Assembly: GCA_032718475.1 (NCBI GenBank)
Contig: JAUCBJ010007900.1
Span: 62,001-126,000 of the forward strand
Reading direction: 5' to 3'
Length of the DNA: 64,000 nt
Origin: Nemertoderma westbladi
Lineage: Eukaryota > Xenacoelomorpha > Nemertodermatida > Nemertodermatidae
Both the position numbers and the translations under genes were made by a program. Below the pieces are notes generated by a model, which ran no database searches, was not told the origin of the DNA, and was given only the letters and a program-made list of their open reading frames with translations. Every line of letters starts with the position of its first letter. Position 1 is the stretch's first letter. Below, piece after piece: positions 21,748 through 35,100 of this stretch.

Positions 21748-24592
21748 GTATCACCGGGCCAGACTTAGTATCTCCGGGCCTGAGATAGTCTCAGGGCTCC
21801 CACTGATGGTGGCAGTGGTGGGATCCCTGTGAGTGGGCAGCAGGGCTACCACTGATGGTGGCAGTGGTGGGAGCCCTGTGAGTGGGCAGCAGGGCTCCCA
21901 CTGGTGGTGGCAGTGGTGGCAGCCCTGTGAGTGGGCAGCAGGGCTCCCACTGATGGTGGCAGTGGTGGGATCCCTGTGAGTGGGCAGCAGGGCTCCCACT
22001 GATGGTGGCAGTGGTCGGATCCCTGTGAGTGGGTAGCAGGGCTCCCACTGATGGTGGCAGTGGTGGGAGCCCTGTGAGTGGGTAGCAGGGCTCCCACTCA
22101 TGGTGGCAGTGGTGGCAGCCCTGTGAGTGGGCAGCAGGGCTACCACTGATGGTGGCAGTGGTGGGAGCCCTGTGAGTGGGCAGCAGGGCTCCCACTGATC
22201 GTGGCAGTGGTGGGATCCCTGTGAGTGGGCAGCAGGGTTCCCACTGATGGTGGCAGTGGTGGGATCCCTGTGAGTGGGCAGCAGGGCTCCCACTGATGGT
22301 GGCAGTGGTCGGATCCCTGTGAGTGGGTAGCAGGACTCTCACCAATGGTGGCAGTGGTGGGAGTTCTGTGAGTGGGTAGCAGGGCTCCCACTGATGGTGG
22401 CAGTGGTGGGATCCCTGTGAGTGGGCAGCAGGGCTCCCACTGATGGTGGCAGTGGTGGGATCCCTGTGAGTGGGTAGCAGGGCTCCCACTGATGGTGGCA
22501 GTGGTCGGATCCCTGTGAGTGGGTAGCAGGACTCCCACCAATGGTGGCAGTGGTGGGAGTTCTGTGAGTGGGTAGCAGGACTCCCACTGATGGTGGCAGT
22601 GGTGGGATCCCTGTGAATGGGCAGCAGGGCTCCCACTGATGGTGGCAGTGGTGGGAGCCCTGTGAGTGGGCAGCAGGGCTCCTACTGATGGTGGCAGTGG
22701 TGGGATCCCTGTGAGTGGGCAGCAGGACTCCCACTGGTGGTGGCAGTGGTGGGAGCCCTGTGAGTGGGCAGCAGGGCTCCTACTGATGGTGGCAGTGGTG
22801 GGATCCCTGTGAGTGGGCAGCAGGACTCCCACTGGTGGTGGCAGTGGTGGGAGCCCTGTGAGTGGGCAGCAGGGCTCCTACTGATGGTGGCAGTGGTGGG
22901 AGCCCTGTGAGTGGGCAGCAGGGCTCCCACTGATCGTGGCAGTGGTGGGATCCCTGTGAGTGGGCAGCAGGGTTCCCACTGATGGTGGCAGTGGTGGGAT
23001 CCCTGTGAGTGGGCAGCAGGGCTCCCACTGATGGTGGCAGTGGTCGGATCCCTGTGAGTGGGTAGCAGGACTCCCACCAATGGTGGCAGTGGTGGGAGTT
23101 CTGTGAGTGGGTAGCAGGGCTCCCACTGATGGTGGCAGTGGTGGGATCCCTGTGAGTGGGCAGCAGGGCTCCCACTGATGGTGGCAGTGGTGGGATCCCT
23201 GTGAGTGGGTAGCAGGGCTCCCACTGATGGTGGCAGTGGTCGGATCCCTGTGAGTGGGTAGCAGGACTCCCACCAATGGTGGCAGTGGTGGGAGTTCTGT
23301 GAGTGGGTAGCAGGACTCCCACTGATGGTGGCAGTGGTGGGATCCCTGTGAATGGGCAGCAGGGCTCCCACTGATGGTGGCAGTGGTGGGAGCCCTGTGA
23401 GTGGGCAGCAGGGCTCCTACTGATGGTGGCAGTGGTGGGATCCCTGTGAGTGGGCAGCAGGACTCCCACTGGTGGTGGCAGTGGTGGGAGCCCTGTGAGT
23501 GGGCAGCAGGGCTCCTACTGATGGTGGCAGTGGTGGGATCCCTGTGAGTGGGCAGCAGGACTCCCACTGGTGGTGGCAGTGGTGGGAGCCCTGTGAGTGG
23601 GCAGCAGGGCTCCCACTGATGGTGGCAGTGGTGGGATCCCTGTGAGTGGGCAGCAGGGCTACCACTGATGGTGGCAGTGGTGGGAGCCCTGTGAGTGGGC
23701 AGCAGGGCTCCCACTGATGGTGGCAGTGGTGGGATCCCTGTGAGTGGGCAGCAGGGCTCCTACTGATGGTGGCAGTGGTGGGTGCCCTGTGAGTGGGCAG
23801 CAGGGCTCCCACTGATGGTGGCAGTTGTGGGATCCCTGTGAGTGGGCAGCAGGGCTCCCACTGGTGGTGGCAGTGGTGGCAGCCCTGTGAGTGGGCAGCA
23901 GGGCTTCCACTGATGGTGGCAGTGGTGGGAGCCCTTAGAGTCGGCAGCAGGGCTCCCACTGATCGTGGCAGTGGTGGGAGCCCTGTGAGTGGGCAGCAGG
24001 GCTCCCACTGATGGTGGCAGTGGTGGGAGTCCTGTGAGTGGGTAGCAGGGCTCCCACTGGTGGTGGTAGTGGTGGGAGCCCTGTGAGTGGGTAGCAGGGC
24101 TCCCACAGGTGGTGGCAGTGGCGGGAGCCCTGTGAGTGGGTAGCAGGGCTCCCACTGGTGGTGGCAGTGGTGGGAGCCCTGTGAGTGGGTAGCAGGGCTC
24201 CCACTGATGGTGGCAGTGGTGGGAGCCCTGTGAGTGGGTAGCAGGGCTCCCACTCATGGTGGCATTGGTGGGAGCCCTGTGAGTGGGCAGCAGGGCTCTC
24301 ACTGATGGTGGCAGTGGTGGGAGCCCTGTGAGTGGGTAGCAGGGCTCCCACTGATGGTGGCAGTGGTGGGATCCCTGTGAGTGGACAGCAGGGCTCCCAC
24401 TGATGGTGGTAGTGGTGGGATCCCTGTGAGTGGGTAGCAGGGCTCCCACTGATGGTGGCAGTGGTGGGAGCCCTGTGAGTGGGCAGCAGGGCTCTCACTG
24501 ATGGTGGCAGTGGTGGGAGCCCTGTGAGTGGGCAGCAGGGCTCTCACTGATGGTGGCAGTGGTGGGAGCCCTGTGAGTGGGTAGCAGGGCAC
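21748..24592. repeat. 49-bp GC-rich satellite, ~57 copies, with a 735-bp higher-order repeat
   Basis: The unit reads 'gggctcccactgatggtggc', 'agtggtgggatccctgtgag', 'tgggcagca' (49 bp), with recurrent variants such as gatccc/gagccc/gttctg and gcagca/gtagca. Variant blocks recur exactly 735 bp apart (15 units), for example the block ending at 22734 and that ending at 23469, and 22832 against 23567. The first 45 bases are one inverted unit of the upstream 40-bp array. Reading frames on both strands stay open only because 147 is a multiple of three. They are not genes. Confidence 0.95.
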
Positions 24593-24683
24593 CCAAATGT
24601 AACTTGCTAATGGTAACTGTTCGCTGATGATATCTTAACAGTTTTACTGCACGAAGACCCAAGACCTGTACTAGTTAGGACCA

Positions 24684-25240
24684 CCGCGCACTAGAGATGC
24701 AAGATGCATGATAAATTCTTTGAAAAGTACTTTAAAATAATCAAAGTAATATTAGTGTGTGTTGCCACCCAATATAATATTATACTGTACCTCGGTGTAA
24801 TTAGCAGTTCTTCCTTCGCTCCAATCGCTTTTCTAAATTTGGTGCTACAATTGCGGATGTTTTCATCAATTAGGGTCAAAAGTTCAACAAATGTACCAAC
24901 GGAAATGCGAGTATAATTCGCAAATATCTGTGGTCGGGGTCATCTCACAGTTGATCAAATAACTTTGCCATAACAGTTGCCGCAGGTCTCTTGAAAATTA
25001 TTGGATGTATCCATATCCAATGCTCTCGTGAAATGAGGTTAGTTTGTTCCCACAACATATGCAGAAACAGTTTCAATAACTTCATCATCACTGTCATCCA
25101 TTAAATAATATGTGGATGGTCAGACACGCAATAAATAAATAACATAAAAGCTATCAATATATAAAATAAAATACGATGCATCTTGCATCTCTAGTGTACG
25201 TCGGGAACGATTTTTGCATCTTGCATCTCTAGTGTGCGGC
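24684..25240 (-). mobile_element. Decayed DNA-transposon remnant with Harbinger/PIF-like transposase piece
   Basis: Inverted ends share ACTAGAGATGCAAGATGCA (left about 24689-24707; right about 25213-25233, plus an extra copy at about 25177-25196). On the minus strand, around 24920-24770, the translation FANYTRISVGTFVELLTLI followed by FRKAIGAKEELLITPRY resembles the N-terminal region of Harbinger-type transposases (RMSxxTFxxLLxLV ... FRxAIxxEERLxVTLRF). Stop codons interrupt the frame, and the DDE catalytic core is absent. I see no clear target-site duplication. The family call is tentative. Confidence 0.55.
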
Positions 25241-26198
25241 GGGCCTTACTGTACCAGCAGAATCACAGACTAACTCAGCAGCAATACTAAGTTATCATAA
25301 CAGACAGGTTAAATATACCCGTGAGAGAGACTATTGGCTTCACCAGAGGTTGGGTCATTTACTTACAAGTTTATTGTGGAAATAATGAGCTGAGTATGGC
25401 GGTCAGACAACTTAACTATTTAGATAAGATGAAGTAATATTGAGCTGCTATCTTAATAAGCGTCGTGAAATAAAAATAAGTAGACATCAAACTGTTGTGA
25501 AGCATTCTAAATTTAATTGGTTTTGAAACATTTTATGGGTTCAATTGTAATGATTAGCCTCAACGAGTGAACGTAATATTACTAAGTAAATTATTATCGA
25601 ATGATATTCAGTATCAGCGAATTTAACAATGCCGCTCTTTACTAATTAAACGGCATTCATTCAGTTGATTATAATGTTCTTTTGGTAAACACATACTATC
25701 TACAGTCTTGTTCACAATTAAAACCCATTCTTCAATCTCCATCAATCTAGGTCAATCTAGTCCCATAGAAAAATAATAGTTAGATTGATGGCATTGAACC
25801 TACTTTCAACTTATTCAATCCAGACTTTCTGTCTAGATTGATCAGATTTAACAGATTGAAAATGTAGAGCCGAAGTATCCCTCTGTGCAAAGATGCCATG
25901 GGTTAGTAGGGCAGGCTTATCCATACCTAAAGGAATAAAGAGCAGGGCGGCGAGGCGGGTAGACTAAGCTCAAAGAGCAGGGCGGCTACTTCAAACATCT
26001 ATAGGCCAGGCTACTATTGGAATCCCGCAGAGCTTGAGAGTGATTGACAGGCACAGTAACAATACAGATGGTGTGTGGTGTACTTTCTGAATTGCAGTTT
26101 CAGTACACCTGCCGTCTGCAGAAGTTATTTTCAAATTTCTCCAACTCCATAAGTCAACATGGCATGGCCTTGTGTAACAAAGCCACTAATGAAATGGA
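25241..26198. other. Intergenic, no gene seen
   Basis: It holds a cluster of 'caatctag/ctagattga' motifs in both orientations at 25735-25860 and a direct repeat 'aaagagcagggcggc' at about 25936 and 25972. Nothing is coding. Confidence 0.4.
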
Positions 26199-29100
26199 AA
26201 TCTGCAAGCATATCTAAACACGTCATACTAAGTTATAAAAGCGTACCTAAACACATACTTTAGTTCTGCAAGCATATCTCAACACGTCATACTAAGTTCT
26301 ACAAGCATACCTAAATACATACTTTAGTTCTGCAAGTATGATACCTAAACACATAGTTTAGTTCTACAAGCATACCTAAACACATAGTTTAGTTCGGCAA
26401 GCATACCTAAACACATACTTTAGTTCTACACGCATACCTATATACATAGTTTAGGTCTACAAGCATACCTAAACACATACTTTAGTTCTACAAGCATACC
26501 TAAACACATACTTTAGTTCTACAAGCATACCTAAACACATACTTTAGTTCTACAAGCATATCTAAACACATACTTTAGTTCTACAAACATACCTAAACCC
26601 ATACTTTAGTTCTACAAGCATACCTAAACCCATACTTTAGTTCTACAAGCATACCTAAACACATACTTTAGTTCTACAAGCATACCTAAACACATACTTT
26701 AGTTCTACAAGCATACCTAAACATATACTTTAGTTCTACAAGCATACCTAAACCCATACTTTAGATCTACAAGCATACCTAAACACATACTTTAGTTCTA
26801 CAAGCATACCTAAACACATATTTTAGTTCTGCAAGCATGATACCTAAACACATAGTTTCGTTCTACAAGCATACCTAAACACATACTTTAGTTCTACAAG
26901 CATACCTAAACCCATACTTTAGATCTACAAGCATACCTAAACACATACTTTAGTTCTACAAGCATACCTAAACACATATTTTAGTTCTGCAAGCATGATA
27001 CCTAAACACATAGTTTCGTTCTACAAGCATACCTAAACACATACTTTAGTTCTACAAGCATACCTAAACACATACTTTAGTTCTACAAACATACCTAAAC
27101 ACATACTTTAGTTCTACAAGCATACCTAAACACATACTTTAGTTCTACAAGCATACCTAAACACATACTTTAGTTCTACAAGCATACCTAAACCCATTCT
27201 TTAGTTCTACAAGCATACCTAAACACATACTTTAGTTCTACAAGCATACCTAAACACATACTTTAGTTCTATAAGCATACCTAAACCCATACTTTAGTTC
27301 TACAAGCATACCTAAACCCATACTTTAGTTCTACAAGCATACCTAAACACATACTTTAGTTCTACAAGCATACCTAAACACATACTTTAGTTCTACAAGC
27401 ATACCTAAACACATACTTTAGTTCTACAAGCATACCTAAACCCATACTTTAGTTCTACAAGCATACCTAAACACATACTTTAGTTCTACAAGCATACCTA
27501 AACACATACTTTAGTTCTACAAGCATACCTAAACACATACTTTAGTTCTACAAGCATACCTAAACACATACTTTAGTTCTACAAGCATACCTAACACATA
27601 CTTTAGTTCTACAAGCATACATAAACACATACTTTAGTTCTACATGCATACCTAAACACATACTTTAGTTCTACAAGCATACCTAAACACATACTTTAGT
27701 TCTGCAAGCATGATACCTAAACACATAGTTTCGTTCTACAAGCATACCTAAACACATACTTTAGTTCTACAAGCATACCTAAACACATACTTTAGTTCTA
27801 CAAACATACCTAAACACATACTTTAGTTCTACAAGCATACCTAAACACATACTTTAGTTCTACAAGCATACCTAAACACATACTTTAGTTCTACCTACCT
27901 ACAAGCATACCTAAACACATACTTTAGTTCTACAAGCATACCTAAACACATACTTTAGTTCTACAAGCATACCTAAACACATACTTTAGTTCTACAAGCA
28001 TACCTAAACACATACTTTAGTTCTACAAGCATACCTAAACCCATTCTTTAGTTCTACAAGCATACCTAAACACATACTTTAGTTCTACAAGCATACCTAA
28101 ACACATACTTTAGTTCTACAAGCATACCTAAACCCATACTTTAATTCTACAAGCATACCTAAACCCATACTTTAGTTCTACAAGCATACCTAAACACATA
28201 CTTTAGTTCTACAAGCATACCTAAACACATACTTTAGTTCTACAAGCATACCTAAACACATACTTTAGTTCTACAAGCATACCTAAACCCATACTTTAGT
28301 TCTACAAGCATACCTAAACACATACTTTAGTTCTACAAGCATACCTAAACACATACTTTAGTTCTACAAACATACCTAAACACATACTTTAGTTCTACAA
28401 GCATACCTAAACCCATTCTTTAGTTCTACAAGCATACCTAAACACATACTTTAGTTCTACAAGCATACCTAAACACATACTTTAGTTCTACAAGCATACC
28501 TAAACACATACTTTAGTTCTACAAGCATACCTAAACACATACTTTAGTTCTACAAGCATACCTAAACACATACTTTAGTTCTACCTACAAGCATACCTAA
28601 ACATATACTTTAGTTCTACAAGCATACCTAAACACATACTTTAGTTCTACAAGCATACCTAAACACATACTTTAGTTCTACAAGCATACCTAAACACATA
28701 CTTTAGTTCTACAAGCATACCTAAACCCATTCTTTAGTTCTACAAGCATACCTAAACACATACTTTAGTTCTACAAGCATACCTAAACACATACTTTAGT
28801 TCTACAAGCATACCTAAACCCATACTTTAATTCTACAAGCATACCTAAACCCATACTTTAGTTCTACAAGCATACCTAAACACATACTTTAGTTCTACAA
28901 GCATACCTAAACACATACTTTAGTTCTACAAGCATACCTAAACACATACTTTAGTTCTACAGGCATACCTAAACCCATACTTTAGTTCTACAAGCATACC
29001 TAAACACATACTTTAGTTCTACAAGCATACCTAAACACATACTTTAGTTCTACAAGCATACCTAAACACATACTTTAGTTCTACAAGCATACCTAAACCC

Positions 29101-32100
29101 ATACTTTAGTTCTACAAGCATACCTAAACACATACTTTAGTTCTACAAGCATACCTAAACACATACTTCAGTTCTACAAGCATACCTAAACACATACTTT
29201 AGTTCTGCAAGCATGATACCTAAACACATAGTTTAGTTCTATAAGCATACCTAAACACATACTTTAGTTCAACAAGCATACCTAAACACATACTTTAGTT
29301 CTACAAGCATACCTAAACACATACTTTAGTTCTACAAGCATACCTAAACACATACTTTAGTTCTACAAGCATACCTAAACCCATTCTTTAGTTCTACAAG
29401 CATACCTAAGCACATACTTTAGTTCTACAAGCATACCTAAACACATACTTTAGTTCTACAAACATACCTAAACACATACTTTAGTTCTATAAGCATACCT
29501 AAACACATACTTTAGTTCTACAAGCATACCTAAACACATACTTTAGTTCTGCAAGCATATCTCAACACGTCATACTAAGTTCTGCAAGCATACCTAAACA
29601 CATACTTTAGTTCTGCAAGTCTGATACCTAAACACATACTTTAGTTCTACAAGCATACCTAAACACATACTTTAGTTCGGCAAGCATACCTAAACACATA
29701 CTTTAGTTCTACAAGCATACCTAAACACATACTTTAGTTCTACAAGCATACCTAAACACATACTTTAGTTCTACAAGCATACCTAAACACATACTTTAGT
29801 TCTACAAGCATACCTAAACACATACTTTAGTTCTACAAGCATACCTAAACACATACTTTAGTTCTACAAGCATACCTAAACACATACTTTAGTTCTACAA
29901 GCATACCTAAACACATACTTTAGTTCTACAAGCATACCTAAACACATACTTTAGTTCTACAAGCATACCTAAACACATACTTTAGTTCTACAAGCATACC
30001 TAAACACATACTTTAGTTCTACAAGCATACCTAAACACATACTTTAGTTCTACAAGCATACCTAAACACATACTTTAGTTCTACAAGCATACCTAAACAC
30101 ATACTTTAGTTCTACAAGCATACCTAAACACATACTTTAGTTCTACAAGCATACCTAAACACATTCTTTAGTTCTACAAGCATACCTAAACACATACTTT
30201 AGTTCTACAAGCATAATACCTAAACACATACTCTAGTTCTACAAGCATACCTAAACACATACTTTAGTTCTACAAGCATACCTAAACACATACTTTAGTT
30301 CTACAAGCATACCTAAACACATACTTTAGTTCTACAAGCATACCTAAACACATTCTTTAGTTCTACAAGCATACCTAAACACATACTTTAGTTCTACAAG
30401 CATACCTAAACACATACTTTAGTTCTACAAGCATACCTAAACACATACTTTAGTTCTACAAGCATACCTAAACACATACTTTAGTTCTACAAGCATACCT
30501 AAACACATACTTTAGTTCTACAAGCATACCTAAACACATACTTTAGTTCTACAAGCATACCTAAACACATACTTTAGTTCTACAAGCATACCTAAACACA
30601 TACTTTAGTTCTACAAGCATACCTAAACACATACTTTAGTTCTACAAGCATACCTAAACACATACTTTAGTTCTACAAGCATACCTAAACACATACTTTA
30701 GTTCTACAAGCATACCTAAACACATACTTTAGTTCTACAAGCATACCTAAACACATACTTTAGTTCTACAAGCATACCTAAACACATACTTTAGTTGTAC
30801 AAGCATACCTAAACACATACTTTAGTTCTACAAGCATACCTAAACACATTCTTTAGTTCTACAAGCATACCTAAACACATACTTTAGTTCTACAAGCATA
30901 ATACCTAAACACATACCCTAGTTCTACAAGCATACCTAAACACATACTTTAGTTCTACAAGCATACCTAAACACATACTTTAGTTCTACAAGCATACCTA
31001 AACCCATACTTTAGTTCTACAAGCATACCTAAACACATACTTTAGTTCTACAAGCATACCTAAACACATACTTTAGTTCTACAAGCATACCTAAACACAT
31101 ACTTTAGTTCTGCAAGCATGATACCTAAACACATAGTTTAGTTCTACAAGCATACCTAAACACATACTTTAGTTCTACAAGCATACCTAAACACATACTT
31201 TAGTTCTACAAGCATACCTAAACACATACTTTAGTTCTACAAGCATACCTAAACACATACTTTAGTTCTACAAGCATACCTAAACCCATACTTTAGTTCT
31301 ACAAGCATACCTAAACCCATACTTTAGTTCTACAAGCATACCTAAACACATACTTTAGTTCTACAAGCATACCTAAACACATACTTTAGTTCTACAAGCA
31401 TACCTAAACACATACTTTAGTTCTACAAGCATACCTAAACCCATACTTTAGTTCTACAAGCATACCTAAACACATACTTTAGTTCTACAAGCATACCTAA
31501 ACACATACTTTAGTTCTACAAGCATACCTAAACACATACTTTAGTTCTACAAGCATACCTAAACACATACTTTAGTTCAACAAGCATACCTAAACACATA
31601 CTTTAGTTCTACAAGCATACCTAAACACATACTTTAGTTCTACAAGCATACCTAAACACATACTTTAGTTCTACAAGCATACCTAAACCCATTCTTTAGT
31701 TCTACAAGCATACCTAAGCACATACTTTAGTTCTACAAGCATACCTAAACACATACTTTAGTTCTACAAACATACCTAAACACATACTTTAGTTCTATAA
31801 GCATACCTAAACACATACTTTAGTTCTACAAGCATACCTAAACACATACTTTAGTTCTGCAAGCATATCTCAACACGTCATACTAAGTTCTGCAAGCATA
31901 CCTAAATACATACTTTAGTTCTGCAAGTATGATACCTAAACACATAGTTTAGTTCGGCAAGCATACCTAAACACATAGTTTAGTTCGGCAAGCATACCTA
32001 AACACATACTTTAGTTCTACACGCATACCTATATACATAGTTTAGGTCTACAAGCATACCTAAACACATACTTTAGTTCTACAAGCATACCTAAACACAT

Positions 32101-35100
32101 ACTTTAGTTCTACAAGCATACCTAAACACATACTTTATTTCTACAAGCATACCTAAACCCATTCTTTAGTTCTACAAGCATACCTAAACACATACTTTAG
32201 TTTTACAAGCATACATAAACACATACTTTAGTTCTACAAGCATACCTAAACACATACTTTAGTTCTACAAGCATACATAAACACATACTTTAGTTCTACA
32301 AGCATACCTAAACACATTCTTTAGTTCTACAAGCATACCTAAACACATACTTTAGTTCTACAAGCATAATACCTAAACACATACTCTAGTTCTACAAGCA
32401 TACCTAAACCCATTCTTTAGTTCTACAAGCATACCTAAACACATACTTTAGTTTTACAAGCATACATAAACACATACTTTAGTTCTACAAGCATACCTAA
32501 ACACATACTTTAGTTCTACAAGCATACATAAACACATACTTTAGTTCTACAAGCATACCTAAACACATACTTTAGTTCTACAAGCATACCTAAACACATA
32601 CTTTAGTTCTACAAGCATACCTAAACACATACTTTAGTTCTACAAGCATACATAAACACATACTTTAGTTCTACAAGCATACCTAAACCCATTCTTTAGT
32701 TCTACAAGCATACCTAAACACATACTTTAGTTCTACAAGCATACCTAAACACATACTTTAGTTCTACAAGCATACCTAAACCCATACTTTAGTTCTACAA
32801 GCATACCTAAACACATACTTTAGTTCTACAAGCATACCTAAACACATACTTTAGTTCTACAAGCATACCTAAACACATACTTTAGTTCTACAAGCATACC
32901 TAAACACATACTTTAGTTCTACAAGCATACCTAAACACATTCTTTAGTTCTACAAGCATACCTAAACACATACTTTAGTTCTACAAGCATAATACCTAAA
33001 CACATACCCTAGTTCTACAAGCATACCTAAACACATACTTTAGTTCTACAAGCATACCTAAACACATACTTTAGTTGTACAAGCATACCTAAACACATAC
33101 TTTAGTTCTACAAGCATACCTAAACACATTCTTTAGTTCTACAAGCATACCTAAACACATACTTTAGTTCTACAAGCATAATACCTAAACACATACCCTA
33201 GTTCTACAAGCATACCTAAACACATACTCTAGTTCTACAAGCATACCTAAACACATACTTTAGTTCTACAAGCATACCTAAACACATACTTTAGTTCTAC
33301 AAGCATACCTAAACACATACTTTAGTTCTACAAGCATACCTAAACACATACTTTAGTTCTACAAGCATAATACCTAAACACATACCCTAGTTCTACAAGC
33401 ATACCTAAACACATACTCTAGTTCTACAAGCATACCTAAACACATACTTTAGTTCTACAAGCATACCTAAACACATACTTTAGTTCTACAAGCATACCTA
33501 AACACATACTTTAGTTCTACAAGCATACCTAAACACATACTTTAGTTCTACAAGCATACCTAAACACATACTTTAGTTGTACAAGCATACCTAAACACAT
33601 ACTTTAGTTCTACAAGCATACCTAAACACATTCTTTAGTTCTACAAGCATACCTAAACACATACTTTAGTTCTACAAGCATAATACCTAAACACATACCC
33701 TAGTTCTACAAGCATACCTAAACACATACTCTAGTTCTACAAGCATACCTAAACACATACTTTAGTTCTACAAGCATACCTAAACCCATACTTTAGTTCT
33801 ACAAGCATACCTAAACACATACTTTAGTTCTACAAGCATACCTAAACACATACTTCAGTTCTACAAGCATACCTAAACACATACTTTAGTTCTGCAAGCA
33901 TGATACCTAAACACATAGTTTAGTTCTATAAGCATACCTAAACACATACTTTAGTTCAACAAGCATACCTAAACACATACTTTAGTTCTACAAGCATACC
34001 TAAACACATACTTTAGTTCTACAAGCATACCTAAACACATACTTTAGTTCTACAAGCATACCTAAACCCATACTTTAATTCTACAAGCATACCTAAACCC
34101 ATACTTTAGTTCTACAAGCATACCTAAACACATACTTTAGTTCTACAAGCATACCTAAACACATACTTTAGTTCTACAAGCATACCTAAACACATACTTT
34201 AGTTCTACAAGCATACCTAAACCCATACTTTAGTTCTACAAGCATACCTAAACACATACTTTAGTTCTACAAGCATACCTAAACACATACTTTAGTTCTA
34301 CAAGCATACCTAAACACATACTTTAGTTCTACAAGCATACCTAAACACATACTTTAGTTCAACAAGCATACCTAAACACATACTTTAGTTCTACAAGCAT
34401 ACCTAAACACATACTTTAGTTCTACAAGCATACCTAAACACATACTTTAGTTCTACAAGCATACCTAAACCCATTCTTTAGTTCTACAAGCATACCTAAG
34501 CACATACTTTAGTTCTACAAGCATACCTAAACACATACTTTAGTTCTACAAACATACCTAAACACATACTTTAGTTCTATAAGCATACCTAAACACATAC
34601 TTTAGTTCTACAAGCATACCTAAACACATACTTTAGTTCTGCAAGCATATCTCAACACGTCATACTAAGTTCTGCAAGCATACCTAAATACATACTTTAG
34701 TTCTGCAAGTATGATACCTAAACACATAGTTTAGTTCTACAAGCATACCTAAACACATAGTTTAGTTCGGCAAGCATACCTAAACACATACTTTAGTTCT
34801 ACACGCATACCTATATACATAGTTTAGGTCTACAAGCATACCTAAACACATACTTTAGTTCTACAAGCATACCTAAACACATACTTTAGTTCTACAAGCA
34901 TACCTAAACACATACTTTATTTCTACAAGCATACCTAAACCCATTCTTTAGTTCTACAAGCATACCTAAACACATACTTTAGTTTTACAAGCATACATAA
35001 ACACATACTTTAGTTCTACAAGCATACCTAAACACATACTTTAGTTCTACAAGCATACATAAACACATACTTTAGTTCTACAAGCATACCTAAACACATT

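Noticed and set aside
21751-24592. Many overlapping Pro/His/Thr-rich reading frames of up to 281 codons
   Set aside because: All lie in the 49-bp satellite; the same DNA is open in three minus-strand frames and partly on the plus strand, with no coding signature.
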